A stretch of 23,958 bases of DNA from contig CAYNFH010000091.1 in NCBI GenBank assembly GCA_964396385.1, positions 1 through 23,958 of the forward strand, in the 5' to 3' direction. A model generated the notes under the pieces. The model searched no databases and was not told the origin of the DNA. It worked only from the letters and a program-made list of their open reading frames with translations. The position numbers and the translations under genes are program-made. The DNA is from CAYNFH01 sp964396385 (GTDB lineage Bacteria > Armatimonadota > Chthonomonadetes > Chthonomonadales > CAJBBX01). How positions within the stretch are numbered: the stretch's first letter is position 1; each line of letters starts with the position of its first letter. Shown piece by piece: positions 13,896 to 21,372 of this stretch.

Positions 13896-14164
13896 GAATC
13901 CTTCCCTCCTGCAATTGCCGGCATGAAGTAGATGTCCGCGTCCTCGGGCACGCGCGTGCGGATGCTGCCGCTCACCTGCTCGCTGTTGACGAATACGGCG
14001 AGATTGCCGCGGATTCGGTCGCCCTCCACCAGCCGCGCCCGGATGCCCGGATGTGCCGCATCAAGCGCATCCACGATCTCGCTGAGAGTGACTCCGTCCA
14101 CCTTCACTTCCGATTCACCGCCGGTCACGGACCGCATGGGAGCCGGGATATGGACAGTTACCAT
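13859..14164 (-). CDS. MoaD/ThiS-like sulfur carrier protein with repeat-encoded tail
   Basis: A beta-grasp protein of the MoaD/ThiS family: MVTVHIPAPMRSVTGG, LSEIVDALDAAHPGIRARL, GNLAVFVNSEQV and DADIYFMPAIAGG. The Gly-Gly at residues 86-87 is where family proteins normally end, because the terminal glycine is adenylated and thiocarboxylated. Here the frame continues 14 residues (KDSPQRTQSTQRFG) through the inverted ACCACAGAG array to TAA at 13859. Unless the tail is clipped, for example by a JAMM-type protease as with some extended carriers, the protein would be inactive. It lies on the same strand just downstream of the molybdenum hydroxylase genes, which use molybdopterin. A cofactor link is tempting, but RVxEDADIYFMPAIAGG proteins also serve other sulfur pathways. 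Confidence 0.85.
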   Translation of the reverse strand: MVTVHIPAPMRSVTGGESEVKVDGVTLSEIVDALDAAHPGIRARLVEGDRIRGNLAVFVNSEQVSGSIRTRVPEDADIYFMPAIAGGKDSPQRTQSTQRFG

Positions 14165-14193
14165 AATGCCCTACCAACAGCACTGTTCGGCAA

Positions 14194-14235
14194 GGGAGGC
14201 TGCGCACGCTCGCCTCCCCAGCGGGAGCCTCGCCA
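14194..14235. repeat. GC-rich hairpin element between the Moco subunit and MoaD-like genes
   Basis: GGGAGGC (14194-14200), 11-base loop, GCCTCCC (14212-14218), followed by CCCAGCGGGAG. It fills most of the 89-bp gap. On the minus strand no U-tract follows, so it is more likely a dispersed palindromic repeat than a clear terminator. Confidence 0.5.
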
Positions 14236-14253
14236 TCCCCTTCCCGAATTCCG

Positions 14254-16521
14254 TTACTCTGAACGATCAAGCACCGCTGCGCAGACGCGGGCGGGCGTCA
14301 TGGGCAGGTTGCGCAGGCGAACGCCCACAGCGTCATAGACGGCGTTGGCGATGGCGGCGGGTGGCGGCACGATGGGCACTTCGCCCGCACCGCGTACGCC
14401 GTACGGGTGGCCGGGATTGGGGACCTCCACGATGATAGCGTCGATTAGAGGCACGTCGAGCGAGGTGGGCATGCGGTAGTCCAGCAGCGACGTGTTCTTC
14501 AGGATTCCGTCCTGGTCGTAGAAGTACTCCTCGTTCAGCGCCCAGCCGATTCCCTGCGCCACGCCGCCCTGCATCTGGCCCTCCACATAGGAAGGGTGGA
14601 TGGCGGTGCCGGCGTCCTGTACGGCGGTGTAGCGGATGACGTCCACCTTTCCCGTCTCGGGATCCACCTCCACGTCCGCGATGTGGGTGGCAAACGCGCC
14701 GCCACTCCCCTTGGGGTCTAAGGTGACAGAGCAGAGCACGTGCTTGCCGTGCCGGTCCAGCTCTTTGGCCACCTCCGCTAGCGTGGCGCTGTGGCCGTTG
14801 GAGGAGTAGCACGGACCGTTCACGGTGATGCTCTGCGGCTCGACCTCCCAAACCTCGGCGAGCCTCGCGCAGATGGTGCGCTTCATCTCCTGCGCGAGTT
14901 CATAGGCGGCATAGCCGGTGGCGTACGTCACGCGGCTGCCGCCCGTCACCTCCGTGTAGGCGACCGTGTCTGTGTCTACTACCTGCGGTCGCACCTGCGC
15001 GTACTCGATGCCCAGCGCCTCCGCGAACTGCATGGCGACGGACGCCCGCGTGCCGCCGATGTCCGTGGATCCTTCCAGCAGGGTCACGCTGCCGTCGTTG
15101 TTCAGCCGGCCCGTGCAGCTAGAGGTCATGCCGCCGTTCATCCAGTAGCCGCTGGCTACCCCTCGTCCGCGGCGCTTGCCGTCTGAGCCACAGTGCTCCA
15201 GCGGCGTACGCCAGTGCTCGGACGCGATGGCCGCCTCCACGCACTCCAGGTGGCCAATGCGCAGATAGGGCGGACCGGCCGCGCGCCAGTCGCCCTCCAC
15301 CGCGCTGTTCTTGCGCCGGAACTCCAGCGGGTCCATCCCGAGCTGCTCGCACAGCTCATCCACCACCGTCTCCGTAGCGAACTCCGCGGGCGTCGCGCCG
15401 GGCGCACGGTAAGCGTTGGACTTCGGCTTGTTCACTACCACGTCGTAGCCGTCTATTCGCACGTTGCGCAGCCTGTAGGGGGCGAAGACGCACATGCAGG
15501 CCGCCCCTACCGGCGAGCCCGGGTAGCCTCCCGCCTCAAAGGCGAGATACGCCTGCGCGGCGGTGATATTGCCCTGCGAGTCCACGCCCATCTTCACGCG
15601 GCTGTAGGTGCCCGGCGTGGGACCGGTAGCCAGGAGGACCTCGGTCCGGTCCATCACCATCTTTACCGGCCGGCCCGCCTTGCGGGAGAGCACGGCGGCC
15701 ACCGGCTCCAGGTAGACCGAAATCTTGCCGCCAAAGCCTCCGCCGATCTCCGTAGGGATGACCTTGATGAGCGACTGGGGGTGCTGGAGGATCTGGCTGA
15801 GTTGCGTGCGTACCGGGAATGCGCCTTGAGTGGAGCACCAGACGGTGAGATGTCCATCGGCCCGCCACTCCGCCACCGCCGCGTGCGGCTCGATGTAGCC
15901 CTGGTGCACGGTCGCGGAGGTGAACTCGCGCTCAACCGTGACGAAGGCACTGGCGAGGGCCTGCTCCACGTCTCCTTCCTCGAAGATCAGGTGGCGCGCG
16001 ACGTTGCTGGGCGTCTCCGCCTTCTCGCCGCCTGTCTCCGTGTAGAGGTCGTCATGCAGCAGGGGAGCGTCCGGCTCCATGGCCCGGCGCACGTCCACTA
16101 CCGGCGGCAGCACGTCGTATTCCACGCGGATGCGCTTGAGCGCTTCCGCCGCGACGTGCGGATTAGTGGCGGCCACCGCGGCCACCGCATGGCCCTCGTA
16201 CAGCACCTTCTCGTGCGCCATGACATTGTTGCTGGCGTGGCGCATGCTCACGTCGCCGCCCTCGCCCAGCGCCACGGTGGCGTTCACCGCCGGAAGGTCG
16301 TGCGCGGTCATGACCGCCAGCACGCCGGGCAGCTTCTCCGCGGCGCTGGTATCGATACGCCGGATCCGCGCGTGCGCGTGCGGACTGCGCAGGATGCGGC
16401 CGTGCGCCATGCGCGGCAGCTTCACGTCCGCCCCATACACGGCGCGGCCCGTCACCTTGTCCACGCCGTCCGGACGCACCGGCCGCGTGCCGATAACGCG
16501 ATACTTGGATTCAGTCGTCAT
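14254..16521 (-). CDS. Molybdenum hydroxylase, molybdopterin-binding large subunit (xanthine dehydrogenase family)
   Basis: The 755-residue protein from ATG 16521 (MTTESKYRVIGTRPVRPDGVDKVTG) has the large-subunit layout. An ald_Xan_dh hammerhead domain covers about residues 20-130 (TGRAVYGADVKLPRM). The Moco domain has TEIGGGFGGK (258-266), SNAYRAPGATPAEF (368-381) and the catalytic Glu714 in GVRGAGEVPIVPPP. Family enzymes insert a water-derived oxygen into purines, aldehydes, N-heterocycles, CO or aromatic CoA esters. The AYRAPG motif lacks the Cys-containing loop of CO dehydrogenase (AYRCSFR), so CoxL is unlikely. Substrate unknown. The start is two bases after the TAG of the 2Fe-2S subunit gene, in a FAD/FeS/Moco operon. 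Confidence 0.92.
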   Translation of the reverse strand: MTTESKYRVIGTRPVRPDGVDKVTGRAVYGADVKLPRMAHGRILRSPHAHARIRRIDTSAAEKLPGVLAVMTAHDLPAVNATVALGEGGDVSMRHASNNVMAHEKVLYEGHAVAAVAATNPHVAAEALKRIRVEYDVLPPVVDVRRAMEPDAPLLHDDLYTETGGEKAETPSNVARHLIFEEGDVEQALASAFVTVEREFTSATVHQGYIEPHAAVAEWRADGHLTVWCSTQGAFPVRTQLSQILQHPQSLIKVIPTEIGGGFGGKISVYLEPVAAVLSRKAGRPVKMVMDRTEVLLATGPTPGTYSRVKMGVDSQGNITAAQAYLAFEAGGYPGSPVGAACMCVFAPYRLRNVRIDGYDVVVNKPKSNAYRAPGATPAEFATETVVDELCEQLGMDPLEFRRKNSAVEGDWRAAGPPYLRIGHLECVEAAIASEHWRTPLEHCGSDGKRRGRGVASGYWMNGGMTSSCTGRLNNDGSVTLLEGSTDIGGTRASVAMQFAEALGIEYAQVRPQVVDTDTVAYTEVTGGSRVTYATGYAAYELAQEMKRTICARLAEVWEVEPQSITVNGPCYSSNGHSATLAEVAKELDRHGKHVLCSVTLDPKGSGGAFATHIADVEVDPETGKVDVIRYTAVQDAGTAIHPSYVEGQMQGGVAQGIGWALNEEYFYDQDGILKNTSLLDYRMPTSLDVPLIDAIIVEVPNPGHPYGVRGAGEVPIVPPPAAIANAVYDAVGVRLRNLPMTPARVCAAVLDRSE

Positions 16522-16523
16522 CT

Positions 16524-17018
16524 CTATGCCCTCGAACCGTCGGCGGCCGCTTTCTGGACCGCGCGGATGATCTTGTCGTACCCCGTGCAGCGGCAGAGGT
16601 TTCCGGCCAGCCACCACCGGATCTCGGATTCGGTGGGGTGGGGGGTGCGATCCAGCAGCGCCTTGGCCGCGACCAGGAATCCCGGCGTGCAGAAGCCGCA
16701 CTGGAGGGCCGCCTCCTCCATGAATGCCTGCTGGAGCGGCGTGAGCCCCTCCGGTGCGCCGATTCCCTCCACTGTCGTTATGTTGGAGCCCTCGGCCTCC
16801 ACGCTCAGCATGCAGCAGGAGTTCACCAGCCGGCCGTCAATCAGGACGGCGCAGGCGCCACAGTTGCCGTTGCCGCACCCTTCCTTGGCGCCGGTCAGCC
16901 CCAGTCGGTCCCGCAGGACCTCCAGCAGCGTCTCTCGCGGCTCGCAGAGCCAGTCCGTCTCTTCGCCGTTGACGGTGGCGCTTACCGGCACCTTGCCCGA
17001 CAGTATCTGTGTGCTCAT
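16524..17018 (-). CDS. Molybdenum hydroxylase, 2Fe-2S small subunit
   Basis: The 164-residue protein has two [2Fe-2S] sites typical of this subunit. The plant-type ferredoxin site is Cys48, Cys53, Cys56 and Cys68 (GCGNGNCGACAVLIDG, then NSC). The all-helical site is Cys107, Cys110, Cys142 and Cys144 (LQCGFCTPG and NLCRCTGYDKI). It passes electrons between the Moco centre and the FAD subunit. The TAGGAG site lies within the end of the FAD gene, and ATG 17018 overlaps that gene's TGA (ATGA), so subunit synthesis is coupled. The order FAD, FeS, Moco matches separate-subunit enzymes of the CO dehydrogenase/hydroxybenzoyl-CoA-reductase layout. Confidence 0.95.
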   Translation of the reverse strand: MSTQILSGKVPVSATVNGEETDWLCEPRETLLEVLRDRLGLTGAKEGCGNGNCGACAVLIDGRLVNSCCMLSVEAEGSNITTVEGIGAPEGLTPLQQAFMEEAALQCGFCTPGFLVAAKALLDRTPHPTESEIRWWLAGNLCRCTGYDKIIRAVQKAAADGSRA

Positions 17019-17899
17019 GCCATCGCTCCTATTGCTTGCGCACGCTCCAGAGCGCCACGCAGAGCGCGGCGTGTGAGTACGGCGGCCAGGTGGCGGCGAT
17101 GCTCCGCGGTGCCGCGCATGTCTGTGATGGGCCGGGCGGCCTCCTGGGCAACGGCAGCCGCCTCTGCGAAGGCTTCTTCCGTCGGCAAGCTACCTACCAG
17201 CGTGTCACCCGCCGCACGCACATACAGCGGGGTAGGGGCGACTGCTCCGAGAGCGATCCGCGCCGCGACTATGTCCCCGGAATCGGAAACCGTTAAGCTC
17301 GCCCCGGCGCCCACCTCGGCGATGTCCATCTCGTTCCGGGGGATGAACCGGAGATAACGTGAGCCGGTGCGCGGAAGGGGCGCGGGGAGGAAGAGAGATA
17401 CCAGGAGCTCGTCCGGCTCCAGCACGTTGCGCCCCGGGGCGGTGCAGAACGCCTCTACCGGGACCTCCCTGCGGCCCCGGGGACCTGCGATTCGCGCAAG
17501 GGCGGAATGAATGATAAGTGCGGGGGTAGAGTCGGCCGCCGGCCCGGAGTTGCAGAGATTGCCGCCTACGGATGCCCGGCTCTGGATGGCCGTGCCTCCG
17601 ATGATGGAAGCTGCGTCCACCAGGGCAGGATAGTGGTGGCGAATCTGTTTGTCCTCGTAGATACGGCAGCACGGCACGGCGGCGCCCAGCGTGAGCCCCT
17701 CCGAGGGATGGAAGGACACTTCGGAAAGCTCCGGGATCCGTTTGCCGTCCACAAAGATGTCTACGTCCCGCAGGTCTCCCGCCACCTGGACAATCAGGTC
17801 CGTGCCGCCGGCCAGAATCCGGGCACGGCCCTGCGTCTGCTGCAGAATAGCGACCGCGTCGTCTATGCTCCGCGGTCTGGCATACTGTAATGCGCGCAT
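17015..17899 (-). CDS. Molybdenum hydroxylase, FAD-binding medium subunit
   Basis: The 294-residue protein has the FAD_binding_5 and CO_deh_flav_C domains. MRALQYARPRSIDDAVAIL opens it. ARILAGGTDLIVQVAG (residues 27-42) and RASVGGNLCNSGPAADSTPAL (about 123-143) are the two FAD pyrophosphate loops. The C-terminal domain has RNEMDIAEVGAGASL and ARIALGAVAPTPLYVRAAG. It carries electrons from the 2Fe-2S subunit to the final acceptor. It is first in the operon and has a 379-bp upstream gap holding its promoter region. ATG 17899 is chosen by homology; the ribosome site (CGAGAG) is weak. Confidence 0.94.
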   Translation of the reverse strand: MRALQYARPRSIDDAVAILQQTQGRARILAGGTDLIVQVAGDLRDVDIFVDGKRIPELSEVSFHPSEGLTLGAAVPCCRIYEDKQIRHHYPALVDAASIIGGTAIQSRASVGGNLCNSGPAADSTPALIIHSALARIAGPRGRREVPVEAFCTAPGRNVLEPDELLVSLFLPAPLPRTGSRYLRFIPRNEMDIAEVGAGASLTVSDSGDIVAARIALGAVAPTPLYVRAAGDTLVGSLPTEEAFAEAAAVAQEAARPITDMRGTAEHRRHLAAVLTRRALRGALERAQAIGAMA

Positions 17900-17986
17900 G
17901 ATGGCTCTCGTCGTGAAGATTTAGCCGCCGGTATAGCTGCGGCCAGCCCTATGATTCGCCGCCGGTCGACAATGACCTTCATGCAG

Positions 17987-18039
17987 AGGTGAGAGGTGAG
18001 AGGTGAGGGACCGGAGCCCGGAGGGTGTTCAGGTGTTCA
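17987..18039. repeat. Tandem AGGTGAG heptamers and GGTGTTCA octamers
   Basis: Three perfect AGGTGAG units (17987-18007) are followed, after GGACCGGAGCCCGG, by two perfect GGTGTTCA units (18024-18039). Unlike the other arrays no clear inverted partner arm is seen. It lies in the leader or promoter region of the molybdenum hydroxylase operon. Confidence 0.7.
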
Positions 18040-18103
18040 GGGCCGGAAAAGGAATTCGGGCACTTCCGCTCCCGGGGACGATTCACCCTTTCTCCTTGGC
18101 AAT

Positions 18104-18153
18104 AGAAAAGGCTGCCGCCCGGCCTGGCATTCCGGACAACAGCCTCTTCTTTT
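18104..18153. terminator. Bidirectional terminator-like stem
   Basis: AGAAAAGGCTG (18104-18114) pairs with CAGCCTCTTCT (18140-18150) with one mismatch. The stem ends in CAGCCT followed by U-rich sequence on both strands: CTTCTTTT on plus, TTTTCTATT on minus. It is suitably placed 125 bp after the AraC-type gene stop on the minus strand. Confidence 0.5.
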
Positions 18154-18278
18154 CGCGCCGCTCCATGGCGCTTACTACGGGATGGGGCCCGACCAGTCGC
18201 TTCGTCGCCCCCCGGTGAGCCGGCGACGGAAGGACCCCGCTCCTTCAGCAGCTTCCATTGTACGGAGCGGGCGGGCGA

Positions 18279-19253
18279 TCACGCTTCTTCCGGATCGCCA
18301 TTTTGCGCCGATTCCGCCAGCCGCCGGAACTGGGATGGCGGCGAGCCGTATCGGCGACGAAACAGCCAGCTAAAAGAGCCCAGGCTCTCGAAGCCAACTT
18401 CGTAACAGATGTCTGTTACAGGCATCTCCGTCCGCAACAGGAGGTCCCGCGCGCGCTCCATCCGCCGGCGGGCATGGTACTCCCGCGGCGTCTCCTTGAA
18501 CGCGCTCTTGAACAGCCGCAGGAAGTAGTGGGGCGAGATGGCGGCGACACCCGCGAGCTCTGCTACGGTAACCGGCAAAGAGACGCTTGCCTCCAGATAA
18601 TCCCTCGCGGCGTACAGGCGGCGGTACAGCTCCACTCGCGTGGAGTGGCGCACGGCCGGGAGCCGCTCCACCTCGCGATAGACGTTGCGATGTGCCTGCA
18701 GCAGCCGCTCGGCCAGTACGTGGAACTGCTCATCGAGCCAATCAGGAGTGATCCACCCCTCGCACAGAGCAGCCCGCATCTGGCGTATCACAGGTGTCAC
18801 GTGCTGGTCATTCGCGTAGGTGTGATCAAAGAAGAACAGCCCGTTTGACGCGGGCGTCCGCGGCTCGTCCAGGAGCCGGTCCGCTGGTGTGATGAGACTG
18901 GACAGGACGTCCTCGGCAAACCCCTTCCGAAACCAGATGCAGAAGGACTCCACCGGCTGCCGGCTTTCGATGGCGCTGCCGTACTTCTGTCCGTCGTTCA
19001 GGACCAGGTAACAGCCTTCATCCACGGCATAGCGGGTGCGGTCCACCTCGTACACCTCCGTACCGCTGAAGACGCACTTGATGGAGAGCGGCCCTTCATG
19101 CTCCGGGAAGACAATATCCTGAGAGCAGAGTTGGCTGACAAAGTTATAGCCCTGCGCCGCGACCATGGGGCAGACGACACTAGAGTCTGCAACACGGCTG
19201 TCCGCCGCGCGCACGAGCAGGGTGGAGCGAGTCCTGTTTTCTGTATGTTGCAT
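18279..19253 (-). CDS. AraC family transcriptional regulator
   Basis: 324 residues from ATG 19253 (MQHTENRTRS). Longer starts at 19310 or 19412 exist, but the region before 19253 reads like leader sequence and the longest would overlap the kinase gene. The N-terminal half is a cupin-like sensor (FSGTEVYEVDRTRYAVDEGCYLVLNDGQ). The C-terminal AraC double helix-turn-helix covers about the last 105 residues: VTVAELAGVAAISPHYFLRLFKSAFKETPREYHARRRM, then VTDICYEVGFESLGSFSWLFRRRYGSPPSQFRR. It is upstream of and in line with the molybdenum hydroxylase operon, so it may control it. The effector is unknown. Confidence 0.9.
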   Translation of the reverse strand: MQHTENRTRSTLLVRAADSRVADSSVVCPMVAAQGYNFVSQLCSQDIVFPEHEGPLSIKCVFSGTEVYEVDRTRYAVDEGCYLVLNDGQKYGSAIESRQPVESFCIWFRKGFAEDVLSSLITPADRLLDEPRTPASNGLFFFDHTYANDQHVTPVIRQMRAALCEGWITPDWLDEQFHVLAERLLQAHRNVYREVERLPAVRHSTRVELYRRLYAARDYLEASVSLPVTVAELAGVAAISPHYFLRLFKSAFKETPREYHARRRMERARDLLLRTEMPVTDICYEVGFESLGSFSWLFRRRYGSPPSQFRRLAESAQNGDPEEA

Positions 19254-19380
19254 GGGCTGAGTGTACGCGGGAGCGCCGCGAAGGCGCTTCTTCCGGATTG
19301 CGAACTTAGACATCAGGCGTGCCGGGGGGGCAGCATGCCTGCCAATCAGACGACGGGGAGCGGCCCCGGTTTCGGTGGAT

Positions 19381-20619
19381 TTACGCGGGAAGCGCTTCGA
19401 GTGGTGCGTCAAACTGCTGCCGGGGGATGTTGATCACTACGAGCGCGCCGCCCTCCGGCCGGTTGGCGAAGCACGCCTCTCCTCCCAGGTCCCAGCGGCT
19501 GAGGTGATCCACGAGCTCCAGACCCGTATTGGCCGCAACCTGCGGGTCGAATCCGTCCGGGAACCCCGGCCCGTCGTCGGCCACCTCCAGAACGGCGTCG
19601 TCGCCCGCCACGTGCAGGCTCACGTCTATTCGGCCGGCGGCGTGCTTGAGGGAGTTTCCAACCAGCTCGTTCACCACCAGGGCGAGGGAGGTGCCCTGGC
19701 GGACGGAGAGGCGGACTTCCTGCACGTCGTAGTGGATCTCGCGCTGCCCCGCGGTCTCCTGGATCATAGGCAGCAGCTTTTCCAGGATCTCGCTCGACGA
19801 GATAGTGTGGGCCTCGCCGTCCTCCTTGGCCTCCTGCGTGAGGATGTCGTGCACCGCCGCCAGTGTACGGACCTGCGTGCCGAGCCTGTGGATCTCCTCT
19901 CGCGGAACGGACCGCTCGCCTTCCAGCAGCCGCATGTCCAGCATGGCGGCGATGATCTGGAGGTTGTTCTTTACGCGGTGGTGCGTCTCCGTCATGGCCC
20001 TTTGCAGCCGGAGGTTGAGCGCCTGGATCTCCCGCTGCTTCCGTTTGGCCTCCTCCTCGGCCCTCTTTCGGACTTCAATCTCCCGCCCTAGCTCCCGGTT
20101 CGCAGCGGCAAGCTGGGCCGTCCGCTCCATCACCCTCCGCTCCAGGTCCTCGTTGAGGCGGCGGACCTGCTCCTCCGCCTTCTGTCTCCCCTCTACCTCC
20201 TGCTGGAGCGCTTTGGTCTTGCGGTCCAACTCCACAAAGGCCGCCACCTTGGCCTTGAGGACAATGGGGTCAAACGGCTTGAAGACGTAGTCCACCGCGC
20301 CCAGAGAGTAGCCTTGCGTGACGTGGCGCTCCGTCTTGTTTATGGCCGTCAGGAAGATGATAGGGGTGTGCTGGGAGCGCGGACGGGCGCGAATGAGGGA
20401 GGCGGTCTCAAAGCCATCCATGTCCGGCATCTGCACGTCCAGAAGGACCACCGCAAAATCCGTCTTGAGGAGGTGTTTGAGCGCCTCCATCCCGGAACGC
20501 GCCTGGATCATGTTCTGATCCAGGTCCGCCAGGACGGACTCGAGCGCGACTAGATTCTCCGGCCGGTCGTCCACCAGCAGAATATTTGCCTTCTGATGCT
20601 TTATGGAGCCAGTTGCCAT
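19381..20619 (-). CDS. Response regulator-histidine kinase fusion (REC-coiled coil-HisKA_2-HATPase)
   Basis: A 412-residue protein. The N-terminal receiver domain (about 10-125) has acidic pair Asp17-Asp18, phosphoacceptor Asp61 in VVLLDVQMPDMDG, the Thr of IIFLTA and Lys114 in YVFKPFD. A heptad-rich coiled coil (about 130-205) follows. The HisKA_2-type dimer/phosphoacceptor box is ETHHRVKNNLQIIAAMLDMR (His213/His214). The ATPase domain has VVNELVGNSLKHA (N box), ADDGPGFP (G1) and GLELVDHL. No membrane segment is present, so it is a soluble kinase whose activity is set by phosphorylation of its own receiver. Neighbouring CheB, CheR and hybrid kinase genes on the same strand suggest one signalling module. 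Confidence 0.93.
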   Translation of the reverse strand: MATGSIKHQKANILLVDDRPENLVALESVLADLDQNMIQARSGMEALKHLLKTDFAVVLLDVQMPDMDGFETASLIRARPRSQHTPIIFLTAINKTERHVTQGYSLGAVDYVFKPFDPIVLKAKVAAFVELDRKTKALQQEVEGRQKAEEQVRRLNEDLERRVMERTAQLAAANRELGREIEVRKRAEEEAKRKQREIQALNLRLQRAMTETHHRVKNNLQIIAAMLDMRLLEGERSVPREEIHRLGTQVRTLAAVHDILTQEAKEDGEAHTISSSEILEKLLPMIQETAGQREIHYDVQEVRLSVRQGTSLALVVNELVGNSLKHAAGRIDVSLHVAGDDAVLEVADDGPGFPDGFDPQVAANTGLELVDHLSRWDLGGEACFANRPEGGALVVINIPRQQFDAPLEALPA

Positions 20620-20645
20620 TTCCTACTATCTACCTGTACGGTTCC

Positions 20646-20690
20646 TTGCGCGCAAGGGCGTTTAGCGCCCTATGTTGGGCCGCCGATAGG
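20646..20690. repeat. Palindromic element at the CheB 3' end
   Basis: TTGCGCGCAA (20646-20655) sits beside GGGCG-TTTAG-CGCCC (20656-20670), followed by TATGTTGGGCCGCC (20671-20684), which recurs with one change at 6302-6315. It includes the CheB stop codon and encodes its last residues (IGGPT). It may serve as a terminator on the minus strand. Confidence 0.5.
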
Positions 20691-21263
20691 GGCCGCGCCA
20701 GTGTTCGGCATCAGTCGTGAAACCAGGGCGCTGGCTATTCGACCGAGGGGCAGCACCTCGTCTGGCTTCACCGCCGCAATCGTGGCCCTCGGCATAACCG
20801 GGCTCTCCGCCGTCTCCGGGTCCTGTACTATGAGATCTCCTCCGGCCTCTTTCACCATCCGCGCCCCATAGGCGCCATCGTGGTTCGCCCCGGTCAGCAC
20901 CACCGCGATGGTATTTCGTCCGTATGCGTCCGCCGCCGATTCGAACAGCACGTCCACCGACGGTCTTGCGTATGAGACCGGCGCTCCTGTTGAGAGCGAG
21001 AAATGACCGTCCTCGATCAGCAGGTGATAGTCCGCGGGAGCGAGATAGATGCGGCCCGGGACGATCTCCTCCTTGTCCTGCGGCTCCTTAATGGTCAGCG
21101 CACTATGGCGCTGGAGCACGGTAAGCAGTCCCCGCCCGGATTCGGTGCTCCTATGCTGGACCATCGCAATGGCGGCCGGGAATGCAGCCGGCAACCCGGC
21201 CAAGATGGTCTCCAGGGCCGTCAACCCGCCCAGCGAAGTACCCATCACCACCAACCGCTCCAT
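20670..21263 (-). CDS. cheB: Stand-alone CheB-type methylesterase domain protein
   Basis: A 197-residue CheB_methylest domain without a receiver domain. The catalytic triad is Ser10 in MGTSLGGLTAL, His37 in MVQHRSTE and Asp129 in LTGANHDGAYG. GRIYLAPADYHLLIE is the usual central motif. It would remove methyl groups from, or deamidate, glutamates of a receptor or partner. Without its own receiver, control would come from a partner such as one of the two receiver-bearing kinases beside it. The last residues (NTGAAPIGGPT) are encoded in a palindromic repeat. It is followed upstream by cheR. Confidence 0.92.
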   Translation of the reverse strand: MERLVVMGTSLGGLTALETILAGLPAAFPAAIAMVQHRSTESGRGLLTVLQRHSALTIKEPQDKEEIVPGRIYLAPADYHLLIEDGHFSLSTGAPVSYARPSVDVLFESAADAYGRNTIAVVLTGANHDGAYGARMVKEAGGDLIVQDPETAESPVMPRATIAAVKPDEVLPLGRIASALVSRLMPNTGAAPIGGPT

Positions 21264-21273
21264 CTCTCGCCTT

Positions 21274-21372
21274 AGGTTCCAGGTTAGAGGTTGTAGGTTA
21301 CAGGGGAAGGCGGGGAGAGTACGTCCTAGCGATAGGTCCGACTCGGGCGTACTTCCCTGTAACCTTTAACCT
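21274..21372. repeat. Inverted heptamer array (AGGTTAG type) between cheB and cheR
   Basis: AGGTTCC, AGGTTAG, AGGTTGT and AGGTTAC (21274-21301) face GTAACCT and TTAACCT (21359-21372). 21288-21309 and 21352-21372 pair almost fully apart from one bulge. The loop has a further nested hairpin (AGTACG/CGTACT with CCTA-GCGA-TAGG). The TAA stop of cheR (21366-21368) is in the right arm. Confidence 0.8.

Larger units (their letters stand above)
17900..18278. other. Regulatory gap upstream of the molybdenum hydroxylase operon
   Basis: 379 bp with no credible gene. It holds tandem AGGTGAG units, a bidirectional terminator-like stem and further GC-rich hairpins. These are GCGCC/GGCGC (18155-18159 with 18167-18171) and GTCGCC/GGCGAC (18204-18209 with 18222-18227) enclosed by GGGG/CCCC (18184-18187 with 18235-18238). 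The promoter of the minus-strand hydroxylase operon must lie here or read through from the AraC-type gene. I did not recognise a known riboswitch. Confidence 0.5.

Noticed and set aside
14254..16521. CO dehydrogenase large subunit (CoxL)
   Set aside because: The active-site loop reads AYRAPG and lacks the Cys-containing AYRCSFR motif of CO-oxidising enzymes.
15193..17076. 627-codon open frame on the plus strand
   Set aside because: It is antisense to the 2Fe-2S and Moco subunits, whose cofactor motifs are intact. The plus translation is Arg/His/Ala-rich with no family features, typical of a high-GC antisense shadow.
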